The notes: a model not told the origin generated them from the letters alone. A stretch of DNA of 64,000 nt from Hyphomicrobium sp. (GCA_003987725.1 RXJH01000006.1:1-64000); one strand, 5' to 3'. Shown: positions 19,147 through 28,300, counted from the first letter of the stretch. Program-made: numbers and translations.

Positions 19147-19839
19147 ATGAAGCAAAGCAGCATGGGCAGAGAAAAGCCGAAGGCCAAAGTTCCGCGCGCT
19201 CCCTCGACAAAGCCGAAGGGCCAAGCGGAGGAAGAAGAAGAACAACTGTACGACAAGGACTTCGCCAACCTCTCCCTCGAGCAGCGCATCGGCGTCGTGC
19301 TGAAGCGCCGCCGCCTGGAAGCCAATCTGACGCTCGCGGACTTGAGCGCGGGGGCTGATCTATCGAGCGCCATGCTGAGCCGCATCGAAAACGGCATGGC
19401 AACGGCCAGCCTTGATGCGTTGGAAAGATTAGCGGCAGCGGTGGGCATTGGCCTCGGCGATCTCTTCAAGGAAACCGAAGCCAAGCAGGCGAGCGCACAG
19501 CTCGTAAAGCGCGACGAACAAATGGAAGTCGTGCGCGTCGGCACCAAGTATGGGCACACCTATCGCCTGCTGGCCTATGATCGCGGCCCGACCAAGCTCT
19601 TTGAGCCGTTCTTCATTCAGATGGATAAGAAGAGCGAAACCTACCCGCGCTTCAGCCATCCGGGCACGGAATTCATTTATATGCTGCAAGGCCGGATGGA
19701 ATACAGGTTCGGCGACAAGACCTACCTTGTCGAGCCGGGCGATGCTTTCACCTTCTCCGGAGACGTCGTGCACGGACCCGAAAAGCTGTTGGATGAAAAA
19801 ATCCGGTTCCTAGCAATTATCTTCTATCATCCTGAGTAA
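19147..19839 (+). CDS. XRE-family regulator with C-terminal cupin (PuuR-like architecture)
   Basis: After a charged, low-complexity N-terminus (a run of glutamates) comes a helix-turn-helix (RIGVVLKRRRLEANLTLADL ... SSAMLSRIENG, about residues 40-95), then a cupin domain (HPGTEFIYMLQGRMEYRFGD, ending in a VEPGDAFTF and HGPE pair). Such proteins sense small metabolites with the cupin and often repress amine or amino-acid genes. I place the start at the ATG at 19147, after the operators; the ATG at 19162 is possible and no strong ribosome site distinguishes them. The frame continues upstream to 19033, but that would put the operator inside the gene. Confidence 0.85.
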   Translation: MKQSSMGREKPKAKVPRAPSTKPKGQAEEEEEQLYDKDFANLSLEQRIGVVLKRRRLEANLTLADLSAGADLSSAMLSRIENGMATASLDALERLAAAVGIGLGDLFKETEAKQASAQLVKRDEQMEVVRVGTKYGHTYRLLAYDRGPTKLFEPFFIQMDKKSETYPRFSHPGTEFIYMLQGRMEYRFGDKTYLVEPGDAFTFSGDVVHGPEKLLDEKIRFLAIIFYHPE

Positions 19840-19841
19840 AA

Positions 19842-19878
19842 GGGGCGCGCCGGCGGTGAGCGTCCCGCCTGCGCGCCC
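19842..19878. terminator. GC-rich hairpin between convergent regulator and glxD
   Basis: GGGCGCGCCGGCGG pairs with CCGCCTGCGCGCCC with a single mismatch, across a seven-base loop. It fills the 45-base gap between two convergent genes and probably serves both. Confidence 0.6.
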
Positions 19879-19884
19879 AATGTC

Positions 19885-21219
19885 TCAGATCCCCGAACCC
19901 GGAATCCAAGACGTTCCCGCAAGCGGAACTTTTGCCATCGCGGCTGCCTCGAGGGTCAGGGCGACCAGATCCTCGGGCTCCAGATTGTGCAGGTGGTTTT
20001 TACCGCACGCACGGGCGAGCGTTTGCGCCTCGAGTGTCAGAACTTTGAGATAGTTTGCGAGCCGGCGTCCCGCGGAGACGGGATCGAGGCGGCTCATCAA
20101 CGCCGGCGTTTGGGTCGTGATGCCCGACGGGTCTTTCCCCTCGTGCCAATCGTCGTAACACCCGGCCCGCGTACCGAGCGCAGCGTATTCTTTTTCCCAT
20201 TTCGGATCGTTGTCGCCGAGCGCAACGAGCGCTGCGGTTCCAATCGCGACCGCATCCGCACCGAGCGCGAGGGCTTTCGCAACGTCGGCTCCGTTTCGAA
20301 TTCCGCCCGAAACGATAAGCTGAACCTTCCGATGCATGCCGAGATCCTGAAGCGCCTGCACCGCAGGCCGGATCGCCGACAGCAAGGGAATGCCGACATG
20401 CTCGATGAAGACCTCTTGCGTCGCGGCCGTTCCGCCCTGCATGCCGTCCAGAACAACGACGTCCGCTCCCGACTTGACGGCAAGTGCAACGTCGAAATAG
20501 GGCCTGCTCGCGCCGACCTTGAGATAGATCGGTTTTTCCCAGTCGGTAATTTCGCGAAGCTCCTGGATCTTGAGTTCCAGATCGTCTGCACCCGTCCAAT
20601 CCGGATGCCGGCAAGCCGACCTCTGATCGATGCCTTTCGGCAATTGGCGCATTGCGGCGACCCGGTCGGATATCTTTTGCCCGAGCAACATGCCGCCGCC
20701 GCCAGGCTTCGCCCCCTGGCCGATAACGATCTCGATCGCATCGGCCTTCCTGAGATCGTCCGGATTCATTCCGTAACGCGACGGCAGATACTGATAGACG
20801 AGGTATTTCGACTGACCGCGCTCTTCCGGCGTCATGCCGCCGTCACCCGTCGTCGTCGACGTACCGGCGAGCGATGCGCCGCGACCCAACGCCTCCTTCG
20901 CATTCGCCGACAGCGAACCGAAGCTCATACCTGCGATGGTGATCGGTATGGAAAGCTTGATCGGCTTCTTGGCAAATCGCGTTCCGAGCACGACGTCGGT
21001 GCCGCAGCGTTCCCGGTATCCCTCGAGCGGATAGCGCGACATCGATGCTCCGAGCAGAAGCAGGTCATCGAAATTCGGCACGCGCCGCTTCGCACCGGCA
21101 CCGCGAATATCATATATGCCGGTCGACGCCGCGCGGCGTATTTCGGAAAGCGTGTAATCATCGAAGGTCGCTGACGGGCGCGGAACAGTCGTCGGCCAAG
21201 TTCTTGCGTGCTCGGTCAT
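19885..21219 (-). CDS. glxD: FMN-binding glutamate-synthase-like subunit (GlxD/MgsC type)
   Basis: This 444-residue protein corresponds to the central/FMN domain of glutamate synthase (PITIAGMSFGSLSANAKEAL, GQGAKPGGGG, VDVV-type barrel strand DVVVLDGMQGGTAATQEVF, IVSGGIRNGADVAKALALGA). With a separate amidotransferase and GXGXG protein it forms a split glutamate-synthase-like enzyme, as GlxBCD of rhizobia or as the N-methylglutamate synthase MgsABC of methylotrophs. The two families are close homologues and I cannot separate them by eye. Last gene of the glnT-glxBCD operon; its start overlaps the glxC stop. Confidence 0.85.
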   Translation of the reverse strand: MTEHARTWPTTVPRPSATFDDYTLSEIRRAASTGIYDIRGAGAKRRVPNFDDLLLLGASMSRYPLEGYRERCGTDVVLGTRFAKKPIKLSIPITIAGMSFGSLSANAKEALGRGASLAGTSTTTGDGGMTPEERGQSKYLVYQYLPSRYGMNPDDLRKADAIEIVIGQGAKPGGGGMLLGQKISDRVAAMRQLPKGIDQRSACRHPDWTGADDLELKIQELREITDWEKPIYLKVGASRPYFDVALAVKSGADVVVLDGMQGGTAATQEVFIEHVGIPLLSAIRPAVQALQDLGMHRKVQLIVSGGIRNGADVAKALALGADAVAIGTAALVALGDNDPKWEKEYAALGTRAGCYDDWHEGKDPSGITTQTPALMSRLDPVSAGRRLANYLKVLTLEAQTLARACGKNHLHNLEPEDLVALTLEAAAMAKVPLAGTSWIPGSGI

Positions 21220-21908
21220 CAGTATGCTCCCGCGTTATCGATATTGAAATTGTAAAGCTTGCGTGCCGAGCCGTACCGCTTGAACTCTGACACGTCGATT
21301 TTGAAGGCTTCTCCGCACGACTTGAGAAGCTCGATCAGCTCCGCTTTGTGCTCCTCGCGCATTTCCTTCTCGACACAATCGGCGCCGAGACTCGCAACCG
21401 GCCCTCGAACGTAAAGACGCGCTTCGTAGAGTGAATCGCCGAGCGCTTCACCGGCCTCACCGAAAACCACGAGCCTGCCGTTCTGGCCCATGAATGCTGA
21501 GAGATGGCCGATATCGCCCTTCACGACGATGTCGATTCCCTTCATAGAGATGCCGCAGCGCGCCGAAGCGTTACCTTCAACGATGAGGCGGCCGCCGCGT
21601 CCGGTCGCGCCGGCGCTTTGGCTTGCATCACCCTTCACATGGATGAGGCCCGACATCATATTTTCGCCGACGCCCTGCCCGGCGCTGCCCTCGACAACGA
21701 TGGTGGCGTTCTTGTTCATGCCGCCACAGAAGTAGCCGGCGTTCCCCTCGATATTGATGGTGACATCCGCATCCACGCCCACGGCGATGGAGTGTTCGCC
21801 ACCTGGATTCGTCACGGTCCAGAACGTTTCATTGGTCGTCGGGGTTAAGCGATGAAGTGCCGCGTTGAGTTCGCGGACAGACGTTTTTGCAAGATCGATG
21901 TTGGGCAT
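21219..21908 (-). CDS. glxC: GXGXG-domain glutamate-synthase-like subunit (GlxC/MgsB type)
   Basis: This 229-residue protein consists almost wholly of the right-handed beta-helix with repeated G-x-G-x-G turns seen at the C-terminus of large glutamate synthase subunits (for example VEGSAGQGVGENMMSGLIHV and GRLVVFGEAGEALGDSLYE). Its start and stop each overlap the neighbours by about one base (TAATG type), so the three subunits are translationally coupled and probably made in equal amounts. Confidence 0.88.
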   Translation of the reverse strand: MPNIDLAKTSVRELNAALHRLTPTTNETFWTVTNPGGEHSIAVGVDADVTINIEGNAGYFCGGMNKNATIVVEGSAGQGVGENMMSGLIHVKGDASQSAGATGRGGRLIVEGNASARCGISMKGIDIVVKGDIGHLSAFMGQNGRLVVFGEAGEALGDSLYEARLYVRGPVASLGADCVEKEMREEHKAELIELLKSCGEAFKIDVSEFKRYGSARKLYNFNIDNAGAY

Positions 21909-22807
21909 TAGTCGCGCTCCCAGAAGTAGGGCGTTGCAGGCTTCGGTTCCCAGACCTTTGCAGAGGCGATGCCCGGAAGGCCGGTGAGACTTTTGTATTC
22001 GGATGCGAAGGCGACGTAGTCGCCGGTTTCGGCCATCACCGCGGGCTTGCAGGCAATCGGATCGCGGATTACGCCGAAGCCTGACTCGGTCCCGACCACG
22101 AACGTGAAGAAGCCGTCGAGATCGTTGAGCCCCGATTTCAATGCTTCTCCGAGGCTCTGCCCGTCGCGCATTTGCCTCGTGAGATAACCGGCTGCGACTT
22201 CGCTATCGTTTTCGGTCTTGATCTTGATGCCGTCGCGCCGGAGCGTACGGCGCAGGCTGGCATGGTTCGACAGTGAACCGTTATGCACGAGGCATTGATC
22301 GGTGCCCGTCGAGAACGGATGTGCGCCATCGGTCGTCACGGCCGATTCGGTCGCCATCCGCGTGTGAGTGATCCCGTGCGTTCCTGACATTTCGGCGATG
22401 CCGAAATTCTTGGCGACGTCGTCCGGGTATCCCACCTCCTTGAAAATCTCGAGCCGCCGCCCCGCGCTCACGATATTCACCTCGGGGAGGTTGGCCCCGA
22501 GCCAGGCTTCGACTTTCGGCAAATCCGCGTCGTCGAGCGTTATGACAGCGTGCGAATAGCGAACGGATACCGTAGCTTTCGGCGCGACATCGCGCTTCAA
22601 CCGCTCGGCCGCCGCTCCGATGTCATAGGAAGCCGACGGCCCCGCAATCGTCAGCTTGGTTTTGCTTCGCTCGCCCGCGCCATAGATTGCGAAGCCAGCC
22701 GAGTCCGGTCCGCGCCCGCAAAGTGTGGAAGTCATTTTGGTCAGCAGCTCGCCGAGCTGCGGTTCAAGTGAGCGTTGCTTGATGAATAGTCCGGCTATGC
22801 CGCACAT
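21908..22807 (-). CDS. glxB: Class II glutamine amidotransferase subunit (GlxB/MgsA type)
   Basis: This subunit releases ammonia from glutamine (or amine from a gamma-glutamyl amide) for the FMN subunit. The mature protein begins Cys-Gly-Ile-Ala-Gly-Leu-Phe, and the N-terminal cysteine is the nucleophile of class II amidotransferases; this fixes the start at the ATG at 22807 and not the GTG one codon before. GRGPDSAGFA and THTRMATESAV are family motifs. It lies 28 bases after glnT on the same strand. Confidence 0.88.
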   Translation of the reverse strand: MCGIAGLFIKQRSLEPQLGELLTKMTSTLCGRGPDSAGFAIYGAGERSKTKLTIAGPSASYDIGAAAERLKRDVAPKATVSVRYSHAVITLDDADLPKVEAWLGANLPEVNIVSAGRRLEIFKEVGYPDDVAKNFGIAEMSGTHGITHTRMATESAVTTDGAHPFSTGTDQCLVHNGSLSNHASLRRTLRRDGIKIKTENDSEVAAGYLTRQMRDGQSLGEALKSGLNDLDGFFTFVVGTESGFGVIRDPIACKPAVMAETGDYVAFASEYKSLTGLPGIASAKVWEPKPATPYFWERD

Positions 22808-22835
22808 CACAATTCTCCAGTTGCACAGGGATTTT

Positions 22836-24236
22836 TTAGAAGAAGCTGAGATAGCGCTGCGTCTCCCAGTCGGAGACGTGGCGGTGGTAATCGATCCATT
22901 CGCTCCGCTTCAGCGCGACGAACTCATCGATGAAGTCCCGGCCAAGCGCCTCGCGAAACAGCGTGCTCTTATCGAGAGCCTCGATCGCTTCGCATAGGGA
23001 CTGCGGGAGAATTTCGATCTTCTTGGCGGCGATTTCGGCCGGTGACAGTGCATAGAAATTGATATTTTGCGGCGGTCCGGGATTTAACTCGCGTTCGACG
23101 CCGTCGAGCCCGGCAGCGATAAGTGCGGCCTGCGCGAGATAAGGGTTCATCCCCGAGTCGCCGACGCGGAGCTCGATGCGCCCATAGGGAATGCGCACCA
23201 TGGCCGTACGATTGTTGTCTCCATACGCAACGAACACCGGCGCCCAGGTCGTCCCCGATGCGGTGCGCCCGACAACGAGCCGCTTGTAGGAATTGACTGA
23301 CGGAGCAAGCAGTGCGGTGAGCGACCGGGCGTGCGCCAGAATGCCCGCAATGAAATGGTAGGCCAGCTTCGACAGGCCCATGCCGGAATTGTCCGACGGA
23401 TCGTGAAAGAGATTTTTGCCGTTGGCATCCGCGATCGAAGCGTGGATGTGCATGCCATTGCCGGTCATGGAGCTTTTCGGCTTCGGCATGAAAGAACAGA
23501 TGGCCCCGAGCTCGTGCGCGATTTCGGCCGCAGCCATCTTGAAGAGAATGATTTGATCGGCGGACGTCAGCGCGTCGGCATACTTGAAATTGATCTCGTA
23601 CTGGCCGTTCGCGTCCTCATGGTCGATCTGATAGACGTCGATGCCGAGCGATTGCAGGCATTCCGTAACCCGCTCCAGGAATGTTCGCGCCCGCGACAGT
23701 CCGCGAAAATCGTATGCCGGCTTCTGCAGACAGTCGGTCGAATCGAATGGCATGACAGCGCCATCGCTGCGCCGCTCGAGAAGCGAGAATTCCGGCTCTA
23801 TTCCAGTGAGCAGTGTCCACCCGCGTTTTGCCAACCGCTCGATCTGACTCTTGAGAATGTTTCGCGTGTCGACGGCGTGCGGCTTTCCGTTGACAGTCCC
23901 CGTGCCCATCATCCTCGCATAGCCGGGCGCCCAGGGAATAAGAGTGAGCGTCGATAGATCGCCCACGACCATATATTCAGGCTCATGGGGCTCCAAACGG
24001 AGGCCGAAGACGCCGCCTCCCGCGAACCCGACGCCATCCGTCAAAATATCTTCGAGATGATCGACGGGAACCGCTTTGCTTTTTGCAACGCCGTAAATGT
24101 CGACGAACTGAGCGAGGACGTAGCGCACGTGGTTCTGCGCGAGAAATTGCTTCGCACCTGCGAGGTCGATGTTGCTCGGCGTTGCGTATTGGCCCGGCGC
24201 ACGCCGCCAAGCCCAATGGTCTGCCACGTCCTTCAT
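22836..24236 (-). CDS. glnT: Type III glutamine synthetase / gamma-glutamylamide synthetase
   Basis: This 466-residue enzyme has the glutamine-synthetase catalytic fold: GIEPEFSLL carries metal-ligand glutamates, [10 protein letters not shown] the glutamate-binding loop, and [15 protein letters not shown] the substrate arginines. It fits the GlnT type of rhizobia (type III). The same family contains gamma-glutamylmethylamide synthetase (GmaS) of the N-methylglutamate pathway and PuuA-like enzymes, so the acceptor may be ammonia, methylamine or another amine. Context (amine oxidase, RidA, permease, split glutamate-synthase) favours an amine. First gene of the operon with glxBCD. An operator-like palindrome lies 70 bases upstream. 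Confidence 0.85.
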   Translation of the reverse strand: MKDVADHWAWRRAPGQYATPSNIDLAGAKQFLAQNHVRYVLAQFVDIYGVAKSKAVPVDHLEDILTDGVGFAGGGVFGLRLEPHEPEYMVVGDLSTLTLIPWAPGYARMMGTGTVNGKPHAVDTRNILKSQIERLAKRGWTLLTGIEPEFSLLERRSDGAVMPFDSTDCLQKPAYDFRGLSRARTFLERVTECLQSLGIDVYQIDHEDANGQYEINFKYADALTSADQIILFKMAAAEIAHELGAICSFMPKPKSSMTGNGMHIHASIADANGKNLFHDPSDNSGMGLSKLAYHFIAGILAHARSLTALLAPSVNSYKRLVVGRTASGTTWAPVFVAYGDNNRTAMVRIPYGRIELRVGDSGMNPYLAQAALIAAGLDGVERELNPGPPQNINFYALSPAEIAAKKIEILPQSLCEAIEALDKSTLFREALGRDFIDEFVALKRSEWIDYHRHVSDWETQRYLSFF

Positions 24237-24291
24237 TTAGCGTGTCTCCCCTGACCCAATATTTTTTTGCGTCTAAAACCTATGGCGGACG

Positions 24292-24334
24292 ACGCTACAA
24301 TCGACTTGCACCATATGCAATATTTTTGTAGCGT
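24292..24334. promoter_or_regulatory. Nested palindromes in the glnT / amine-oxidase divergent promoter
   Basis: A perfect TTGCA-CCATA-TGCAA inverted repeat lies at 24306-24320, the same motif as the triple site at 18989-19047. It is nested inside a second inverted repeat of 9-bp arms, ACGCTACAA at 24292-24300 and TTGTAGCGT at 24326-24334. Both lie between two divergent genes whose starts are about 136 bases apart, so one bound regulator could control both operons. Confidence 0.6.
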
Positions 24335-24372
24335 ATGAAATACGATTTTGAACGAGGACTTCGGAGAGGCGG

Positions 24373-25737
24373 ATGCCAACAACCGACGAGCCACCGTCTA
24401 CGCAGCTGACTGCTGGTCAGTTGGCGACCGGCAATGTGCACGGCGCGAGATCTCCGGCCTTCCGGCCGTACTGGTGGGAAGCGCTTTCAGACGCGGAAAA
24501 CGAATGTGAAGAATCCGTGCCCCGCAGATGCGACGTCGCCATTGTCGGATCGGGATTTACTGGGCTCTCCGCGGCGTTGACACTTCTCAGAAACGGACGG
24601 CAGGCGGTTGTTTTCGAGCGTGGCCCCGCCGGTTTCGGCGCAAGCACGCGGAATGGCGGCCAAGTCGGAAGCGGCAATCAAAAATTTCGCGTCAAGAAGC
24701 TGATCGCATTGCGCGGACGCAAGAAGGCCGAAGCGATGCTGCGCGAAGGGACGAGAATGCTCGACCACATCGCGGCGCTGATTACCGAAGAGAATATCGA
24801 CTGTCACTTCCGCCGCTGCGGACGTTTCCGCGCCGCTGTTCGCCCCGAGCACTATGAGGCGATGGCGCAAGACATGCGCGATTTGAAAGACATCGCCGGT
24901 GTCGAAAGCAGTATGGTGCCCCGCGCCGACCAACACTCAGAAATCGGAACCGATCGCTTTTTCGGCGGCTCGCTTCTCCCGAACGATGCCTCGTTGCATC
25001 CGGCGCTCTACCACGCAGGTCTTATGCAGCGGATCAAGGCATCGGGCGGCAAGGTGCTGGATCATACGCCCGTGCAAAATATCATCCCGGTCGGATCGGA
25101 GTTCCGAGTGGTGACCAATCGCGGCGTGACCATCGCGAAAGACGTTATTATCGCGACGAACGGCTATACAGATGGACTTGTCCCCGAGCTCGGCCGCCGC
25201 ATCGTCCCGGTGGGCTCGGCTCTGATCGCAACGGCCGAATTGCCGGAAGCCCTCTTTAAGAGGTTGCTCCCCCGCGATCGCGTTTACGGCAACACGAACC
25301 GGGTATTCTATTATTTTCGTGGAGCGCCGGATGCGCGGCGGATTATTTGGGGCGGCCGCATAGGCAGGCTGGCACCCCAAAAGTCGGCTGCCGCCTTTCG
25401 TCATCTCGCGCGCGACATGCTGCATGTCTTCCCGGATCTCGGAAACGTCGCGATCACCCACGCCTGGGATGGCCAGATCGGCTACACGTACGATGAAGTT
25501 CCGCATATCGGCTGCACCAAGTCCGGCATCCATTATGCCCTTGGCTACTGCGGAACGGGAGTTTCGCGCGCGACGTACTTCGGCACCAAGATTGCTCTGA
25601 AGGTGCTCGACAATCCCGACGGTCGCACCTCTTTCGATGATTTGGCATTTCCGGCTTTCCCCGCGCAGCCGGTTGCGAAGCTCGCCGTCCCATTTTTCGA
25701 AACGTGGTATCGGATTCGCGATGCCGCAAACTTCTAG
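24373..25737 (+). CDS. FAD-dependent amine/amino-acid oxidoreductase (PuuB/DadA family)
   Basis: This 454-residue soluble flavoprotein has the N-terminal dinucleotide fold CDVAIVGSGFTGLSAALTLL, followed by GASTRNGGQVGSGNQ, the family's second FAD contact, and a C-terminal YALGYCGTGVSRATYFG. PuuB oxidises gamma-glutamylputrescine; related enzymes oxidise secondary amines such as N-alkyl amino acids. Here it would oxidise the product of the GlnT/Glx enzymes or the imported amine. It stands alone where methylotrophs have the four-subunit N-methylglutamate dehydrogenase. It is followed 17 bases later by ridA, in line with an imine-releasing reaction. Confidence 0.85.
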   Translation: MPTTDEPPSTQLTAGQLATGNVHGARSPAFRPYWWEALSDAENECEESVPRRCDVAIVGSGFTGLSAALTLLRNGRQAVVFERGPAGFGASTRNGGQVGSGNQKFRVKKLIALRGRKKAEAMLREGTRMLDHIAALITEENIDCHFRRCGRFRAAVRPEHYEAMAQDMRDLKDIAGVESSMVPRADQHSEIGTDRFFGGSLLPNDASLHPALYHAGLMQRIKASGGKVLDHTPVQNIIPVGSEFRVVTNRGVTIAKDVIIATNGYTDGLVPELGRRIVPVGSALIATAELPEALFKRLLPRDRVYGNTNRVFYYFRGAPDARRIIWGGRIGRLAPQKSAAAFRHLARDMLHVFPDLGNVAITHAWDGQIGYTYDEVPHIGCTKSGIHYALGYCGTGVSRATYFGTKIALKVLDNPDGRTSFDDLAFPAFPAQPVAKLAVPFFETWYRIRDAANF

Positions 25738-25753
25738 CCATATGGAGAAGAAC

Positions 25754-26155
25754 ATGTCAGATCGCGGCGGCAGCAAACGCGTGAACATCTCATCGGGAGG
25801 AGCCTACGAGTCCGTTTTTGGATACTCCCGCGCCGTCCGGTGCGGAGACGATGTTCATGTTTCGGGAACCTGCGCTCCGCCTGCCCATGAAAAGAGCGAC
25901 GCCTACGCGCAAGCTTGCGCCGCCTTGTCGATCGTCGACAAAGCGCTGAAGGACGCCGGGGCTTCGGCCGCGGATGTCGTTCGCACGGTGGTCTACTTGC
26001 GCGATATCAATGACGCGGAAGCGGTCGCAAAGGCGCATCTCGAAATGTTCGATGCCGTTCGCCCGGCCAGCACATTGGTTCAAGTCACATCGATGCTGCG
26101 GCCCTGGCAGAAGGTTGAGATTGAAGCCTATGCCAAGCTCGGCACTCCTCGCTAA
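25754..26155 (+). CDS. RidA-family enamine/imine deaminase
   Basis: This 133-residue RidA (YjgF/UK114) protein hydrolyses reactive imine or enamine products. It shows VSGTCAPP, then AALSIVDKALKDAGASAADV and VVYLRDI, and the C-terminal RPASTLVQV with the conserved arginine that binds the substrate carboxylate. I use the ATG at 25754, which follows GGAGAAG; the frame extends back into the oxidase gene. Pairing with a flavin amine oxidase in one operon suggests it clears the imine that enzyme makes. Confidence 0.88.
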   Translation: MSDRGGSKRVNISSGGAYESVFGYSRAVRCGDDVHVSGTCAPPAHEKSDAYAQACAALSIVDKALKDAGASAADVVRTVVYLRDINDAEAVAKAHLEMFDAVRPASTLVQVTSMLRPWQKVEIEAYAKLGTPR

Positions 26156-26175
26156 TCTCTACGCTCGTCCAAAAC

Positions 26176-26218
26176 TGGCGCGCCAACAGTTCCGCTAAAG
26201 CGGAGCCGGGGCGCGCCA
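26176..26218 (+). terminator. Double hairpin after ridA
   Basis: TGGCGCGCC (26176-26184) pairs with GGCGCGCCA (26210-26218), and inside it CCGCT pairs with AGCGG around a two-base loop. There is no T-run, so it is a likely but unproven end of the amine-oxidase transcript. Confidence 0.5.
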
Positions 26219-26823
26219 TCGCCGCCTGAGAGTAAGAAAGAGCAAGCGCCCGAGACACACGCGTCGCTTGGCGACCACAACGCTTCTGCACCGCTCGTGC
26301 TTTTCACCTGCATGAAGGCCTTCTAGTGGGCGACGAAACAGACTTGACGCTCTCTTGAGACAGGAATTGTTGTGGCTATGCCGCAACAACGCTCTTCTAA
26401 ACGCGGCGCAGCGCGCTCGGCGTTTCGTGAGCCGAATGAAGGCATCGCGACTAAAAGCGATTTACAAAGCACGATATCGAGACCGGCTTTCCAACATATC
26501 GTCTTTAGCAGACATCAAGACGGAAAATATCCGGCTTCCCAATTCGCTTTACGCGTTTCTGCGATAAGCAAATCTCCAAATTCCAGATTACGCCTGCATT
26601 CCACTTTCCGTTCAATCGAAAGAACCAACGCATTCCTATGCGTCGGAATTAATCTCATTTCATATCCAAACCTCCCTCAGATTTATTCGGCCTCCATCGG
26701 GCCTATCCGGCGCTGACCGGCACTCAGGGGATGTGCCGTTCAACCCGGCTGACATCGCCTCGAAGTGCGAGGTGAACGTCACGTGGCGCCGACGAGATTG
26801 TTTTTTACCTTGGAGGTATCGGA
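26219..26823. other. Long intergenic region before the second porin, with one inverted repeat
   Basis: About 600 bases without a supportable gene; frames here have no convincing starts or protein-like composition. At 26367-26389 there is an inverted repeat, TTGTTGTGGC-TAT-GCCGCAACAA, with one mismatch in 10-bp arms. It may be an operator for the porin. No -24/-12 promoter was seen here, unlike at the first porin. Confidence 0.5.
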
Positions 26824-28182
26824 ATGTTCGGGGGGACTTACAGACCAGCAAGCTTCGCTGCTGGCATAGCTGCGGCGGGATTGGCGCTTGCAGGCACCGC
26901 GCCTGCGTCAGCAGCGGATCTCGGAGGGAATTGCTGCGCCGACCTCGAAGAACGCGTCGCCGAACTCGAGGCGACGACGGCTCGCAAGGGCAACCGAAAA
27001 GTGTCGCTCACGGTCTCGGGCTTCGTCAACGAAGCTATATTGGGCTGGGATGACGGACGCGAGCGCAATGCATACATCGTAACCAATGAAACCGCGCAGG
27101 ATCGCGTTCGCTTCGTCGGTCAGGCAGAAATCACCAAAGGCTGGACTGCGGGCTACCTGCTAGAGCTCGGCATCCGTGGCAACCGCGAAGATCGTTCGAA
27201 CCAGAACAGCGCGTCGAGCGATAATGGGGTCAGCATCCGCCACAGCGCCTGGTACCTTGCTGGCAAGGACTACGGCAAGGTCTGGGTCGGCCAGACTTCG
27301 GACGCAGCTGACGGCATCACCGAAATCAACCTCGCCAACACCAACCACTTTGCCTTCACAAACAGCTGGGGCAATACGTTTGGCGATCAAGGCAACGGCT
27401 TCTTCGTCCGTCGTAAGGACGGCGTGTTGAGCAGCGTGCGTTACGGCCAGTTCGTTGCGCCGGGCGCTCAGCAGTCGGCCCCAGGTGAAGGACACCGCTT
27501 CAACGTCGTCAAATACGACTCACCGACAATTGCTGGCTTCACCGCATCTGCCGCATGGGGCGAGGATGACATCTGGAACATTGCTCTTCGATACGCCGGA
27601 GAACACGCGGGCTTCAAACTGGCCGGTGGCATCGCATACACGGAATCGAACGATTTCGGTTCGCCCGATCACACCTCTGCGGTTTCGCGCGGTGTAGGTG
27701 ACACGAGTGAGATTGGCCTTAGCGGCTCGATCCTGCATGTTGAAACCGGTCTTTACGCATCGGGCGCATGGGGTCGGCTGCATGATGCGGGTCTCGATAA
27801 CCTCTACGGCCGCGACGTCGACGATAATACCAGCTTCTGGACCCTTCAGGCCGGTATCGAACGCAAGTTCCTTCCGATCGGAAAAACCACCATCTTCGGG
27901 GAGTACTTCAATCTCGATCGCGGCGCCGGTTACACGACCAGCGCTACCGGCTCGGGCATTATCAACGCATCGACGCTCGGAACTGGCTTCAACCAGGTTG
28001 CCAACTCGCAACTTCGCGGTTGGAGCATCGGCATCAATCAGAACCTGAGCGAAGTGGTCGATCTCTATATCGATTACAAGCACGTTCAGCTCGATGTGAC
28101 GACGACGAACGGCGTGGCTACCCGGGACGCAAATCTCGACTCCATTCAGTTCATCACGGCCGGTGCACAGATCAAGTTTTGA
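26824..28182 (+). CDS. Outer-membrane porin (Porin_2 family), second paralogue
   Basis: This 452-residue porin has a signal peptide ending ...APASA, the same two-cysteine coiled-coil-like segment as the first porin (GGNCCADLEERVAELEA), KGNRKVSLTVSGFV, and a C-terminal strand ending in Phe (TAGAQIKF). TTGGAGG precedes the ATG. The similarity to the protein at 1895 is highest over the first 60 mature residues and looser beyond, so they are paralogues with different channels. A strong terminator follows. Its neighbours (an amine pathway on one side, a sulfur cluster on the other) do not settle its substrate. Confidence 0.9.
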   Translation: MFGGTYRPASFAAGIAAAGLALAGTAPASAADLGGNCCADLEERVAELEATTARKGNRKVSLTVSGFVNEAILGWDDGRERNAYIVTNETAQDRVRFVGQAEITKGWTAGYLLELGIRGNREDRSNQNSASSDNGVSIRHSAWYLAGKDYGKVWVGQTSDAADGITEINLANTNHFAFTNSWGNTFGDQGNGFFVRRKDGVLSSVRYGQFVAPGAQQSAPGEGHRFNVVKYDSPTIAGFTASAAWGEDDIWNIALRYAGEHAGFKLAGGIAYTESNDFGSPDHTSAVSRGVGDTSEIGLSGSILHVETGLYASGAWGRLHDAGLDNLYGRDVDDNTSFWTLQAGIERKFLPIGKTTIFGEYFNLDRGAGYTTSATGSGIINASTLGTGFNQVANSQLRGWSIGINQNLSEVVDLYIDYKHVQLDVTTTNGVATRDANLDSIQFITAGAQIKF

Positions 28183-28241
28183 TCGCCGTAGGGAAATGCC
28201 TCTTCACCCCGTCTAGGTAATTATCCCGAAGCGACCTAAAG

Positions 28242-28271
28242 CGAGGGCCGCGTCTGCAGACGCGGCCCTCG
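28242..28271. terminator. Perfect 30-bp palindromic terminator after the second porin
   Basis: CGAGGGCCGCGTCTG followed directly by its complement forms a 15-bp stem, and AATCTTTT follows on the plus strand. It separates the porin from a convergent secreted-protein gene and is likely to stop transcription of the porin. Confidence 0.8.
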
Positions 28272-28300
28272 AATCTTTTGAGATGACGGGCGGCTGAAAC

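Noticed and set aside
19987-21174. 395-codon plus-strand frame
   Set aside because: It is antisense to the well-supported glxD gene and shows no family features.
26372-26716. 114-codon plus-strand frame before the second porin
   Set aside because: No ribosome site, basic low-quality composition and no motif; more likely part of the regulatory region.
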